A stretch of 64,000 nucleotides of DNA. Origin: Paraphoma chrysanthemicola (taxonomy: Eukaryota > Ascomycota > Dothideomycetes > Pleosporales > Phaeosphaeriaceae). The DNA lies in the NCBI GenBank assembly GCA_020744225.1, contig JAGMWG010000001.1, forward strand, positions 1,178,001 through 1,242,000, given 5' to 3'. The notes below the pieces were generated by a model. That model saw only the letters and a list, made by a program, of their open reading frames with translations, was not told where the DNA came from and did no database searches. Below are positions 55,148 through 64,000 of the stretch, one piece after another (within the stretch, counting starts at the first letter, position 1; every line of letters begins with the position of its first letter). The translations under genes and the position numbers were made by a program.

Positions 55148-56507
55148 ATGAAGGTAGGTGCGCTGCTTGGGATATTTGTCGCACACAGAGTGCTCGTGGA
55201 TGCTGTTGAGAGTGAGCATGGTTTACCGGGATGCGCAGTGAGTTGTTGCGATTTCCATCAATGAGGATTGTGCTTAAGATGTAAGGTTAATTGCATCGAA
55301 TGGAGCGTACGAACTGAATCGACCTGTGCAGATGGGGATATGTGGTGCTTATGTGCCGATGACCGACTGGATGAAGCAATGCGTGCCTGTCTCGCGAGGT
55401 TGTGTACGCTTCGTGAAACGATGAGTGCTCTGAATATCACAACCTCGAGGTGTCAACAGCCAGTCCGTGACAGGACGCATATACCCACCATAGTCGCATC
55501 CGTCACGGGCGGACTCGCTATGCTCGCCGTCCTAATCCGTACAATGATTGGATTGCTCGATGGACAGTTCGGATGGCACGATGCGTGTGCCCTAGGAGCT
55601 GGGATCTGGGCCATTCCGATGAACGCAATGCAGTTCCCGCTCTCGGCCGCTGGCTTCGGTAAGGATATCTGGACCATTCCCTTAGAGAATGTGACGAGAA
55701 TACAAAAGGTGAGCAGAACGAACAGCCAGGGAGCGCGGTTGACAAGGACAGTTGGTTTGGTCTACCCAGATTTTCTACTGGCCGACAACCACGCTTTCAA
55801 GATTCGCATTCCTGCTGCTGTATTTGCGCATTTTTCCTCGGGAGAGATTTCGACGATGGGTGTACGCCGCCATGGGTCTGAACTTCTTCTACTGGTCATT
55901 CTTCCAGTTCAGCAATCTCTTCCAGTGCCGTCCAATGTGGATGGTATGGAAAGGGTGGGATGGCGAGCACGAGGGGAGCTGCTGGAATATCAACAAGCTT
56001 ATGTTGTCTGCTGCTGGATACACGATCGTTCTTGACCTTATCGTCATAGTACTGCCAGTCGGCGAACTGCTTCAGCTGCAGCTTAGTGGAAAGAGAAAGC
56101 TGGGAATTATCGGCAATTTCGTGGTTGGAACATTGTGAGTTGCATGTGAGCCAGGACACATATGAGTGCGTGCTGACAATATTGGTGCAGTATGTGGATC
56201 ATCTCTGTCATCAAGATCTGGGCAATCAGCACGTTCGCCGAATCTACGAACACGACCTGGAACGATGTACCGGGGGACTACTGGAGCGTAATGGAAGCGA
56301 ACATGAGCGTGATATGCGTATGCATAGTGAGTGTGTCGATATAACCATCGTTCTCACCAGCTCACAGAGCCAGAAAATGAGCGTATTGAGTTTCACGCAG
56401 ACGGGGCGAAGCAAGCCTTGGTGAGAAGAGGCGTCAATGCGAAGGGTGTGGTGGACGTCTCTCTGCGCAAACCTCCCGCGCTGCCCAGCTTTGAAGACGA
56501 TGATTGA
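55148..56507 (+). CDS. CFEM-domain seven-transmembrane receptor-like protein (PTH11/SAT4-related)
   Basis: Five exons: 55148-55237, 55286-55708, 55752-56134, 56191-56326, 56361-56507; 392 aa. A signal peptide (MKVGALLGIFVAHRVLVDAV) is followed by a CFEM domain (about 28-85) with the cysteine pattern LPGCAVNC … STCADGDMWCLCADD … ARLC … TSRC. Seven hydrophobic helices follow, beginning TIVASVTGGLAMLAVLIRTM and including LSRFAFLLLYLRIF, FFYWSFFQFSNLFQC and LDLIVIVLPVGEL. This order is that of Pth11-type fungal receptors, which in plant pathogens sense surface cues; ligand and role here are unknown. The cytosolic tail is short, about 50 residues, against longer tails in many homologues. The CFEM cysteine count, continuous across the first intron, supports the exon 1/2 joint. 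Confidence 0.83.
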
Positions 56508-56892
56508 GATGGAGTGTCTTGTCACGCCCGAATCAAACGTATGGTGGTTCCTGTGGCACTGAAAGATGCAGAATGTCTATGAAAAGCGTGTGTCTATGCT
56601 GTGTGAGTGTGGATGGTGAATGGAGGCGTGATGGTGCTTGACCACAATCGGGAAGGCTCGGAATCGCGTCGCGGTCCCTGCTCGTGCGCCGGGCTGACCT
56701 CACATGCTGTTCAGCTCAGCTCTGCGCTTGTTGACCACCAGCCAGCCACAATTCCCCCCGCTGCATCTCTCCAATTTATACCTCAGGCCCCCTCACGCCT
56801 GTCCGCGACTCTCATAGTGCTGCAATTAAAATCAGCATCACCATCGGACGTCAGACACAGAAGACCCTATTCAACTTTTCTTGCGCAACGCC
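56508..56892. other. Intergenic, about 0.4 kb
   Basis: Receptor 3' end and MIC12 promoter with a CT-rich leader before 56893. Nothing else supported. Confidence 0.5.
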
Positions 56893-57278
56893 ATGGGCTT
56901 CACCACAGGCTTCGTGCGTGCCATTGTCCCCTCTAAATATGCCTGACTAACAATTTACAGCTTGGAGGCGTCACTTTGACCTCGGCCGTCCTCTACCTCA
57001 CAATCTCGATGCACACACAGAACCGCATGCAGCAAGCAGCACTCCTCCGCCAACAACGGCAGGTCCTCGCCGACTTCTACGAGCCCCGGAAACCCGAGCC
57101 GGAGCCAGCGCCGCGAGTAGTCCCGGTTGGGCTGGCAGAGATGGCCAAGGACAGGTGGAATCGCAGCTTAGAGGAGGGCATCCAGAAGATCTACAACACG
57201 GACTGGAGGAAGGTCAGGGAAGAGGCAGAGGACCGGGCGAGCGCGCTGGCGGAGAAGATAAGGCAGCAGAGCAAGTGA
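56893..57278 (+). CDS. MIC12: MICOS complex subunit Mic12
   Basis: Two exons, 56893-56913 and 56961-57278; 112 aa, normal for the family. Mic12 (Aim5) is a small inner-membrane subunit of the MICOS complex that shapes crista junctions. The N terminus MGFTTGFLGGVTLTSAVLYL is the single membrane helix characteristic of the family and spans the splice junction; a helical, Glu/Arg-rich domain follows with NRMQQAALLRQQRQVL and an RWNRSLEEGIQKIYNTDW segment that is the family signature. The 7-codon first exon is easily missed by gene finders. Assignment rests on length, topology and these motifs. Confidence 0.85.
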
Positions 57279-57665
57279 TGTCGTAATGCAGAAGTGCTGA
57301 TGTGGGAAGCGTCGGGGAGAGCGACGAATGACTGCGACGATACCCTCGGTGCATCAGTGCACCGAGCTTGCGATAGAGGGATTCATGTACATATTGGAAT
57401 TGACCTTTGACAGCGCTTGCAGCCCTGCGCACTCCAGATTCAGGTTTGCCACATTGTTCCGTTTGTCCCAGTCACACTCCCCACTTATGGGGCTGTCCCT
57501 TCATTTCACCGCTGGGGGGTTGGCCTTGCTATTGTTGTGTTGCGTTGCGTCTATTGATGTGAGGCACCTCGTGATGTTGCCTGGTCAATCACTCTAGCCG
57601 TCCCCAACAAGTCCCTTTCACCTCCTTCAATATTCTTTACTCCACCTCAACTCTTTCGCGCTGCT
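57279..57665. other. Intergenic, about 0.4 kb
   Basis: MIC12 3' region and the promoter of the large unknown gene, with a pyrimidine-rich leader just before 57666. No gene supported. Confidence 0.5.
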
Positions 57666-60600
57666 ATGGCGTCCTTCGGCAAGGTTCTGGATCTGCTCGA
57701 GAAGCGTTACCTTAACCTACAAGATGTGATCGGCAATGTCGAGCCGCTCCCCACTCTCGTTCCATACGAGCAATACAAGCAGAATGTGTTGGTCTATCGC
57801 ATGGACACCAACCACGAGCTTTTCATGGGCCTCATCCAGGACTTCACGGCGCGCATGTCACGTGAACTAGGCAGGGAGCTCTGGACCTGGTGCGTACAGT
57901 GGGATGTTGCAGACAAGAGCTCGCATCTGTCGAGCGCTGCCGCTCCTTCCCCAAAGAAACCTCGGCTTCAGGCTGAGGAAGGTGTGGTCGCTCCCAGCGA
58001 AGAGCAAGCACCCAAGAAGCCTGTTTACGATATCTTCAATCGATGCGAGCTTAATCCGAAATTGACCAAGGAGGACGACATGCTCAGGATTCTCATCGAC
58101 ATCGTGCAGGTGAACAGCACAATCGTACCAAACTTTGTCGAGTTCCTCTATCGCTGGATCGACTTCTACGAGGGTGACGGCAAGGCGCTCAAAGCAGCAC
58201 TCAAATGGGAGATACCAAGCTTATGGGAGTTCGACTACCATCCGCTCGTACTGCCAGCAGACGTGAAGAAGAAAGCAGAGGAAGTGAAGGCCAGTCTGGC
58301 CAGCCTAGATGGCACAGCAGGATATGGACAGTCGGGAAGCCGAAGCGCACAAGAGCTTCTTCAAGGCTCGCCCACCAAAAAAATGCGCGATAAGCCAGAC
58401 GTGTCCGCGTTCGAGCGCGAGGCTGAAGAAAGCGAGCGCCTTCAGTACCGCGAGGTCAAGTTCGGCATCCAGCCGCCAAAGTTCCAGCAGCCACTGTCTC
58501 CTCTCATCAACATCCCACGGGAGCCGGCAAGGCGTATCAAGTACTATGCCGCATGCTGGAAGTCGCGCCAGCGTGCCGTCGTTCTCCTGCTCGAAGCTGG
58601 CCTCACCATGGAGCAGATTGGTAATTATCGAAGAATGCAAGACGCAGACGTGAGGGGTACATCGAAGGAAGGAAATCCTAGGGATTTGGAAGGCTTGCGA
58701 CATTACTACAAGGATGCTGCAATAGCCCAGGAATGGTTCACCATGAAGGAGAAGCAGCAGCAGGCGCGAGAGAAGCAGAAAGAAATCGCCATAAGCAGTA
58801 AGCTGGCCGTCGAAGCCCAACTTGCCGCAGCAGATGGCCTCACCGACGGATCCTCTGGTATTCCGCTCATACCACCCACACCGTCGTACCGGCGCCCACC
58901 TGATATGGCAGCCGAAATGTTGAAGCGAATTCAAGTCACAAGAGCTCAGGCAGAGGAGCGAGTCAACTTTGTGCCTGCTCCGTTAGTGGGAAAGCTGAGA
59001 AGCAAGCTATTTGAAGGCGCAAAAGATCGACGACTGATGCGAGGCCCTGGCCAACCTAATGCGGTGCCGCCAAATAGTCCAGCTCCGCCAATGCCGGGCA
59101 GCGAGGATAGCGAAGAAGGCGATAGCGACTCCGAAGGGAATTCAGATGACGAAGAAGACGTCAACGGCCAAGGTGCTCCTCCTCCCTCCGTCAATCCTTC
59201 CTCACATGCTCTCAACCCCCCCACCCCTGGACAGCCAACTCAAGGCCACTTGCTCGCACCACGACCGAACAATCCCAGCAACTCCGGGCCAAGTACCATG
59301 GAGGTTGCGTCGATTCAAGCTCTTGGTCCTCAGAGGATCGCCGAGTATCTTCGTACGCTAAACCCAGAACAAGTCGTACATCTGATTCCAATGATGCACC
59401 AAGGCGTACGACAGGCTGTGGCCAATTACACATTACAAGCAATGGGCCAGCAATTGCCAGCATCAACCAGTGTGTCAACTGGAACATCGCCTAGCGTTCT
59501 TCCTCCTGCTGCTGGCAACCCGCCGGACATGGAGAGCAATGGGACGCGTCAAGAAGCCAGGCCCTTCTTAAACGCAAGCATGACCGTGTATCCAGGTCAA
59601 TCTCAGAGCGCCCTCATGCCACCACTTCCATCGCCCGCTCAGACTCAGAACATGTCTTTGCCATTGAGACAGCATCGTCCCGCGTTGAGTCACGTGCAGC
59701 AAGGAGTGCAACAGATGCCGGATGGTGTGACGAGACCACCTGGCCCGCCTCAGATCACACGAATCCCTTCAGACGTCTCGTTACCGATACCACAGCTTTA
59801 TCGATCACCAATCGCACCGAGTCATGGCCATAATTTTTGGCCAGGAAGGGCATTACCACAAACAGAGCTACATGCTGGCTATACTACAGCATCGCAAGTC
59901 CTGCAGCCAGGCCCAAGTTCTTCTTTGCAGCCACCACGCTCATCTTTGCAGCAGCCTGCCCCTAACCAGTCCCAAGATGAGCAAAATCTCCATGACTTAC
60001 CACGACAGTTGTCCATGCCTGCGTCATTCCAGCAATTACCTCAACCACTCAACCACCAGAGCGCACCACAGCAACAGCTAGCACCTTCGGCACGTCAGAT
60101 TCTACCATCCATCACAGTCTCGGCGCCCCAATCGCCAGCAGTTCCTCTACCTTCCCCGCCACGCAGCATAAATCGCCAGGCACCTACTCCACTTACACTC
60201 GCTCCGCCTTCGCCGCTCTCCACCCTCGCTCCTAGACTCCTCGCCACATCCCCTTTCACAGCCTCTCATAATCTCATGCCCATACAAGTATACCTTCCCC
60301 GCGTTGTCGTGCCAGGAAACGGCATCGGTCCACTCGGCCAAAGGCTAGGTGATTCCGACAATATCGAAACCGATGCCTTTCTACTCGGCTACAGCGGCCC
60401 CGGTTCTGGCCACATAGTGCTAAGCAAAGCAATCTTCATGCCTGTTGGATGCTGGGAAAACGAACTGCGCCGCGTGCGCAAGGGCAAGTATCAAGTCCTG
60501 GAAGCGTATCCTGCGCCCGCCAATAAGATCTCACTAAGAGCTACGGGTACGCCGCATGCGGCCGCCTACGCGAAGCTAGCTGAGGCGTATAGCTTCATGC

Positions 60601-60893
60601 AAAAGGATAAGGAGGACAGAGAAGAGCAGCTGACGAAACGGTGGCGCGCGAGTTCCGGCCCGATGACGCTGCGGGAGAGAGGCGCGGTTTGGGAGGGATG
60701 GGCTGTTACGCTAGATCGCAGCATTGTATTGAGTAGAGAAGAAAGGAGGGGCGCGCTGGTTCATTCATGGTGGATGGATGAGGGGACCGACAAGAAGAAG
60801 GACGATGAGGCAGACAGACTAAGAAGAGAGCTTGATGAATTAGAGGCGGAGGAGGAATGGGATGATGAGGACGAGATGGATGTGAGCGAATGA
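57666..60893 (+). CDS. Large unknown protein, probably nuclear
   Basis: Single exon, 1075 aa; ATG at 57666 lies in a clean leader. No family recognised. Residues 1-230 look folded and helical (FGKVLDLLEKRYLNLQDVIG; LWTWCVQWDVADK; PNFVEFLYRWIDFYEGD). A basic PKKPRL near 100 could be a nuclear import signal. Residues 280-400 contain RRIKYYAACWKSRQRAVVLL and GLRHYYKDAAIAQEWFTMKE, then a coiled coil (KEKQQQAREKQKE). The middle 480-880 is disordered Pro/Gln/Ser-rich, including an acidic DSEEGDSDSEGNSDDEED patch. The C terminus refolds (IFMPVGCWENELRRVRKGKY; TLRERGAVWEGWAVTLDRS) and ends in a strongly acidic coil (ELDELEAEEEWDDEDEMD). The layout resembles a transcription or chromatin scaffold, but that is only analogy. 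The long open frame with normal codon use supports expression. Confidence 0.8.
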   Translation: MASFGKVLDLLEKRYLNLQDVIGNVEPLPTLVPYEQYKQNVLVYRMDTNHELFMGLIQDFTARMSRELGRELWTWCVQWDVADKSSHLSSAAAPSPKKPRLQAEEGVVAPSEEQAPKKPVYDIFNRCELNPKLTKEDDMLRILIDIVQVNSTIVPNFVEFLYRWIDFYEGDGKALKAALKWEIPSLWEFDYHPLVLPADVKKKAEEVKASLASLDGTAGYGQSGSRSAQELLQGSPTKKMRDKPDVSAFEREAEESERLQYREVKFGIQPPKFQQPLSPLINIPREPARRIKYYAACWKSRQRAVVLLLEAGLTMEQIGNYRRMQDADVRGTSKEGNPRDLEGLRHYYKDAAIAQEWFTMKEKQQQAREKQKEIAISSKLAVEAQLAAADGLTDGSSGIPLIPPTPSYRRPPDMAAEMLKRIQVTRAQAEERVNFVPAPLVGKLRSKLFEGAKDRRLMRGPGQPNAVPPNSPAPPMPGSEDSEEGDSDSEGNSDDEEDVNGQGAPPPSVNPSSHALNPPTPGQPTQGHLLAPRPNNPSNSGPSTMEVASIQALGPQRIAEYLRTLNPEQVVHLIPMMHQGVRQAVANYTLQAMGQQLPASTSVSTGTSPSVLPPAAGNPPDMESNGTRQEARPFLNASMTVYPGQSQSALMPPLPSPAQTQNMSLPLRQHRPALSHVQQGVQQMPDGVTRPPGPPQITRIPSDVSLPIPQLYRSPIAPSHGHNFWPGRALPQTELHAGYTTASQVLQPGPSSSLQPPRSSLQQPAPNQSQDEQNLHDLPRQLSMPASFQQLPQPLNHQSAPQQQLAPSARQILPSITVSAPQSPAVPLPSPPRSINRQAPTPLTLAPPSPLSTLAPRLLATSPFTASHNLMPIQVYLPRVVVPGNGIGPLGQRLGDSDNIETDAFLLGYSGPGSGHIVLSKAIFMPVGCWENELRRVRKGKYQVLEAYPAPANKISLRATGTPHAAAYAKLAEAYSFMQKDKEDREEQLTKRWRASSGPMTLRERGAVWEGWAVTLDRSIVLSREERRGALVHSWWMDEGTDKKKDDEADRLRRELDELEAEEEWDDEDEMDVSE

Positions 60894-62083
60894 AAGGCTT
60901 GCAGAAGAACCATGAGTTCGTTGTAGACTAAGCCTCCGTGCGCACTAGTCTTCCAGATGCAAATGCATCTTCACAGCAATTCGGCCCAGTCACAAACGTG
61001 CTATCTCTCTCTAAGTAGTCGCCACGATCTAGAACCTGGCCCAGCAGGATCTTTGATCAATATCTCTGGGTGATCGTGTTCCGAACAAGACTCACAAGCT
61101 CTGATGTGCGACCAGACGTGCTGAAGACATGTGACGATGTAAGTACGCCTGCTCATGATCCAGGATAGATGGGATAGTAAAGATCGATGATGCGGCCCAG
61201 GAACTCGTCCGTCTCATGCATACGCCAAGACCGGGTGATCCAAGCAGATGCCTTAAGGACCCTACCAACTTCGTAATGGACCCCAAATCTATATACCATA
61301 CCACAACTCACCTTCAAAGAAACGTCTCGAGCCTCGACTCACCAAAGTATTCGCGAAAGATGTTACCAGCACTTGATCACAACCGACGTCTCAAGCGCCA
61401 CCGGCGTCCCGCTCACCTCCGTATGCAATGACATTTCCCCACTACGCCGCTTACACCGGCGCTTGCATCGAGTTAGCATCCTGGTGCAATTCGCACGATC
61501 TAAATCTGGAGATCGACAGGACCAGCCATGAACGGGCACACCTGCGGAGATCCAACAGGACGCCGCACAATTCAACCCCGAAACAAGCAGCGCCAGCGCA
61601 CGCGCACTAATCTCTTGTCCGCCGTCGCACCCGGCACATTTGCAACATGGGGCTGTGCACACGGACGAGGCAAGACAAACGAGTTATGAGGGACTCAAGA
61701 TTTACGTTTCAGCGCTGTGATTGGGTCGCCTGATGCTTCAGCCTCAACGCCTAAAGCAGCTTCTTTAGGCGTGCTGACCGGGCGTCCATTGATCCCGCAC
61801 CTTGGTGGCCCGCACTCAAGCCCTTTGTGGCTCGGTAGCCTGGACTGGGCCTAGGCTGCTGTCATGCGCTTTACTTCCTTTCAGCTTGTTATATTAGGGA
61901 GCGTCTGCCTCTTCGCGAAGGCTTCATTCCCAATTTTTGGGCTTCGCGACGTCCCGGACGTTGCCCGCTGTTTCTTTCCCTTCCCTTCTTAGTCTGCCTC
62001 TCGATCGAGGTCCACGGTATATACTCGTGCGCAGTGGCCCGCACACCCGCATCTTCCAACCGGCCCGAAACACTCACACGGCC
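60894..62083. other. Intergenic, about 1.2 kb
   Basis: Between the large unknown gene and the S41 peptidase gene. Contains the peptidase promoter at its right end; the ORFs seen are short and without domains. Confidence 0.45.
62018..62023 (+). promoter_or_regulatory. TATA box of the S41 peptidase gene
   Basis: TATATA in the context CGGTATATACTC, 61-66 nt upstream of the ATG at 62084, a suitable distance for a core promoter with a short leader. TATA promoters are common in inducible secreted-enzyme genes. Confidence 0.45.
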
Positions 62084-64000
62084 ATGTTCAGAGGCCTGCT
62101 TTTGTTAGCATCGGCAGCGCTCGTCGCCGCTCAGTCTGAGCCATGCGCTATCGTTGCTAGCGCGCTTTCGCGATCTTCATCCTCACCCATTGCCGCGCAG
62201 GCGGCTTTCGACTGTCTTAGCACGGTGCCTGTTAATACCGCAGGGAACCAGGCACTCATCGAGGAGCTGAAGAAGGTGTGGCAGTTCCAGTCCGAATTGG
62301 TGTGGTTGAAGAATCCTGGAAGCGATTGGGAATACGGTCCGTTGGACATAATAGGGGAACTCGACACCATCAAATCCAACCTCGGCACGTTTCGAAGCGA
62401 ATATGCAGTTCAACTCGCGATCCAAAACATAACGATTCGGACTGGAAATTTCCACTTCAACTATTTGCCAGATATTCTCCAGGTGTTCCAGTTTCGGCGC
62501 GGTTTTAATGTTGCTTCGATCTCGTCAGATGGAAAGGCTCTTCCCAAGCTCTACGTGCACGATGACATCGCTCAGCTGGCTGCAGGTAGCAGCCGTGTCT
62601 CTGAGATCCAGCAACTCAACGGCCAGAATCCGTATGACTACCTAAAGTCCACCTTCTTCTCCCAGTACATCGACTCGGATGGTCAGATGAACAACATGTT
62701 CTCAAAGGGTGACACAGACCACGTTGGAGCGTTCGCATCGCAGCGCAAGTTTGATGGAAACTCGACAGACATTAGATGGGGTAACGGCTCGTCCGCCTCC
62801 GTCCGAAACCTGGCTACTACCGAATTCAGCTTCACAGGCGTAACAGATGGCCGCACTTTCTACCAGAAATTCTGCACCGGTGCTATCACGCAATCACGGG
62901 GCTCAGCAGATTCAACAGACAAGGAAGTCGTTTCGGTGATCTCGCCTAGTATTCTTGGTCCGGTCTTGACGATTCCCCACGACAGCTACCACACTCGCAA
63001 CAAGCGCCAAGTCCTTCCCGAATCTGGATACCCTCGTGCTGTGGCAGAGGACCGTAGCGGCGTCGTCGCGGGCTACTTTCTGACCGGCCAGGGATACTCA
63101 GACGTTGCAGTTCTCAAGATCATCTCCTTCAGCAACCCAGAGACTAGTGGTGAGACCGCTTTCAACAACAACTTCCAGGCCACTATCAAGGAGTTCCTCG
63201 CACAGTGCCAGAGACAGAGCAAGAGCAAACTCATCATCGACTTGAGAGAGAATGGCGGCGGCAACACGAACCTTCTACTGGATGCCTTCATGCAGCTATT
63301 TCCGGAATTGGAGCCCTTCTCTGGACAGCGCTACCGAGCTCATCCTTCATGGCTCAAGATTGGAGATGCTGTCAACGAGATTCGCGGCAACACAGACATG
63401 GCTCGCAAATACAGGACGGCCACCGGAGACAACATCGAGCAGACCGCCATCTATCGCTACTGGGCATACTGGCATTTCCGAAAGGCGGATGGGACTAACT
63501 TTGCCAGCTGGGACGAGTTCAATGGCCCTCTCAGCCTGAATTCAGACGAGCTGACGGTCACCATGCGTTATAACTATTCCAGCGCGGACCGAATCTCCAT
63601 CCTCCCAACTGGTTTCAACTTTGTCAACGGTACTCGCCCGACTGTCTTCAACGCAAGCAACGTCGTCATGTTCACCGATGCACTATGCGGTTCTTCCTGC
63701 GCCTCTTTCCACGAAGAGCTCAAGAACATCGCCGGTGTCAAATCCGTAACCGTCGGCGGCCGACCCGAAAGCAAGCCCATCCAACCCATCACTGGCTCCA
63801 AGGGCGGCGAAGTCATTCCCTTGGTCACTTTCCCACAATACGCCTCCGTTCTCCTCAACATCTCCTCCTCCGTTGGTACCCAAAGCGTCAAAAGCAACGA
63901 CGCCACCCTGACCTCGCTTGCCAGCGTGCCCCAGCTTGCCGTCCGCGCAGGCGACTCTTCCTCCCGCGCACAGTCCCAGGATCAAATCCGCAAAGGCGAC
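62084..64000 (+). CDS. Secreted CPAF-like S41-family peptidase (partial, 3' end outside window)
   Basis: 639 codons are open to the window edge with no intron. A clear signal peptide (MFRGLLLLASAALVAAQS) directs secretion. Residues 25-200 form a CPAF-type N-terminal domain with PDZ-like parts (NYLPDILQVFQFRRGFNVAS, KLYVHDDI). The S41 core begins near 320 (VAVLKIISFSNPE), has the LIIDLRENGGGNTNLL strand-turn, and the nucleophile region MFTDALCGSSCASFHEELK near 530 with Ser flanked by cysteines, followed by VTVGGRPES. Many N-glycosylation sequons fit an extracellular protein. Chlamydial CPAF and its fungal relatives are serine proteases; the substrate here is unknown, and I did not confirm the catalytic His. 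The stop lies beyond 64000. Confidence 0.88.
   Translation, partial: MFRGLLLLASAALVAAQSEPCAIVASALSRSSSSPIAAQAAFDCLSTVPVNTAGNQALIEELKKVWQFQSELVWLKNPGSDWEYGPLDIIGELDTIKSNLGTFRSEYAVQLAIQNITIRTGNFHFNYLPDILQVFQFRRGFNVASISSDGKALPKLYVHDDIAQLAAGSSRVSEIQQLNGQNPYDYLKSTFFSQYIDSDGQMNNMFSKGDTDHVGAFASQRKFDGNSTDIRWGNGSSASVRNLATTEFSFTGVTDGRTFYQKFCTGAITQSRGSADSTDKEVVSVISPSILGPVLTIPHDSYHTRNKRQVLPESGYPRAVAEDRSGVVAGYFLTGQGYSDVAVLKIISFSNPETSGETAFNNNFQATIKEFLAQCQRQSKSKLIIDLRENGGGNTNLLLDAFMQLFPELEPFSGQRYRAHPSWLKIGDAVNEIRGNTDMARKYRTATGDNIEQTAIYRYWAYWHFRKADGTNFASWDEFNGPLSLNSDELTVTMRYNYSSADRISILPTGFNFVNGTRPTVFNASNVVMFTDALCGSSCASFHEELKNIAGVKSVTVGGRPESKPIQPITGSKGGEVIPLVTFPQYASVLLNISSSVGTQSVKSNDATLTSLASVPQLAVRAGDSSSRAQSQDQIRKGD

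Overview
The window is nuclear DNA of a filamentous ascomycete (Pezizomycotina; a Dothideomycete is my best guess from overall protein flavour, an inference). Evidence: short GT-AG introns of mostly 43-60 nt with CTAAC/CTGAC-type branch sites, no operons, nuclear-encoded mitochondrial enzymes with presequences, and filamentous-fungal families (HET, NACHT-zinc-finger NLR, CFEM-7TM receptor, DUF3712, RAM-pathway Sog2). I joined exons by hand; in every gene with introns the reading frame closes over all junctions, except where noted.

Layout. 0-7 kb: a second-type mitochondrial aconitase (minus, running off the left edge) and a DUF647/RUS-family protein. 7-17 kb: gene-poor; only an RgsA-like RGS protein and a Ser-rich unknown protein. 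17.7-20.6 kb: the Sog2 leucine-rich-repeat protein of the RAM/NDR-kinase network, preceded by a uORF whose stop overlaps the start codon. 21.4-31.7 kb: the most accessory-looking block: a HET-domain gene with a frame break, a secreted FAD oxidoreductase, a NACHT NLR ending in two C2H2 fingers, and a divergent SNF2-RING helicase. 32.4-35.2 kb: a Vtc5-like SPX protein.

36.9-48 kb is dense housekeeping: ILV6, a KHDC4/BLOM7-like KH protein, a DUF3712/Tag1-like membrane protein, ornithine carbamoyltransferase, an AtaL/DUF1857 protein and an NCBP3-like cap-binding protein. 48-64 kb: succinate-semialdehyde dehydrogenase with a divergent SDR, mitochondrial glycerol-3-phosphate dehydrogenase, a CFEM-7TM receptor, MICOS Mic12, a 1075-residue unknown protein and a secreted CPAF-like S41 peptidase cut by the right edge.

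How genes relate: mitochondrial metabolism is strongly represented (aconitase, Ilv6, OTC, SSADH, Gut2, Mic12). Several neighbours are divergent pairs with short shared promoters (Ilv6/KHDC4, DUF3712/OTC, SSADH/SDR, NLR/SNF2). The HET, NLR and SNF2 genes together look like a possible allorecognition or defence locus. Splicing curiosities are frequent: an intron with no usable AG acceptor, a GC-AG intron, a 13-nt microexon, a NAGNAG acceptor, and two stop-free introns whose length is a multiple of three.
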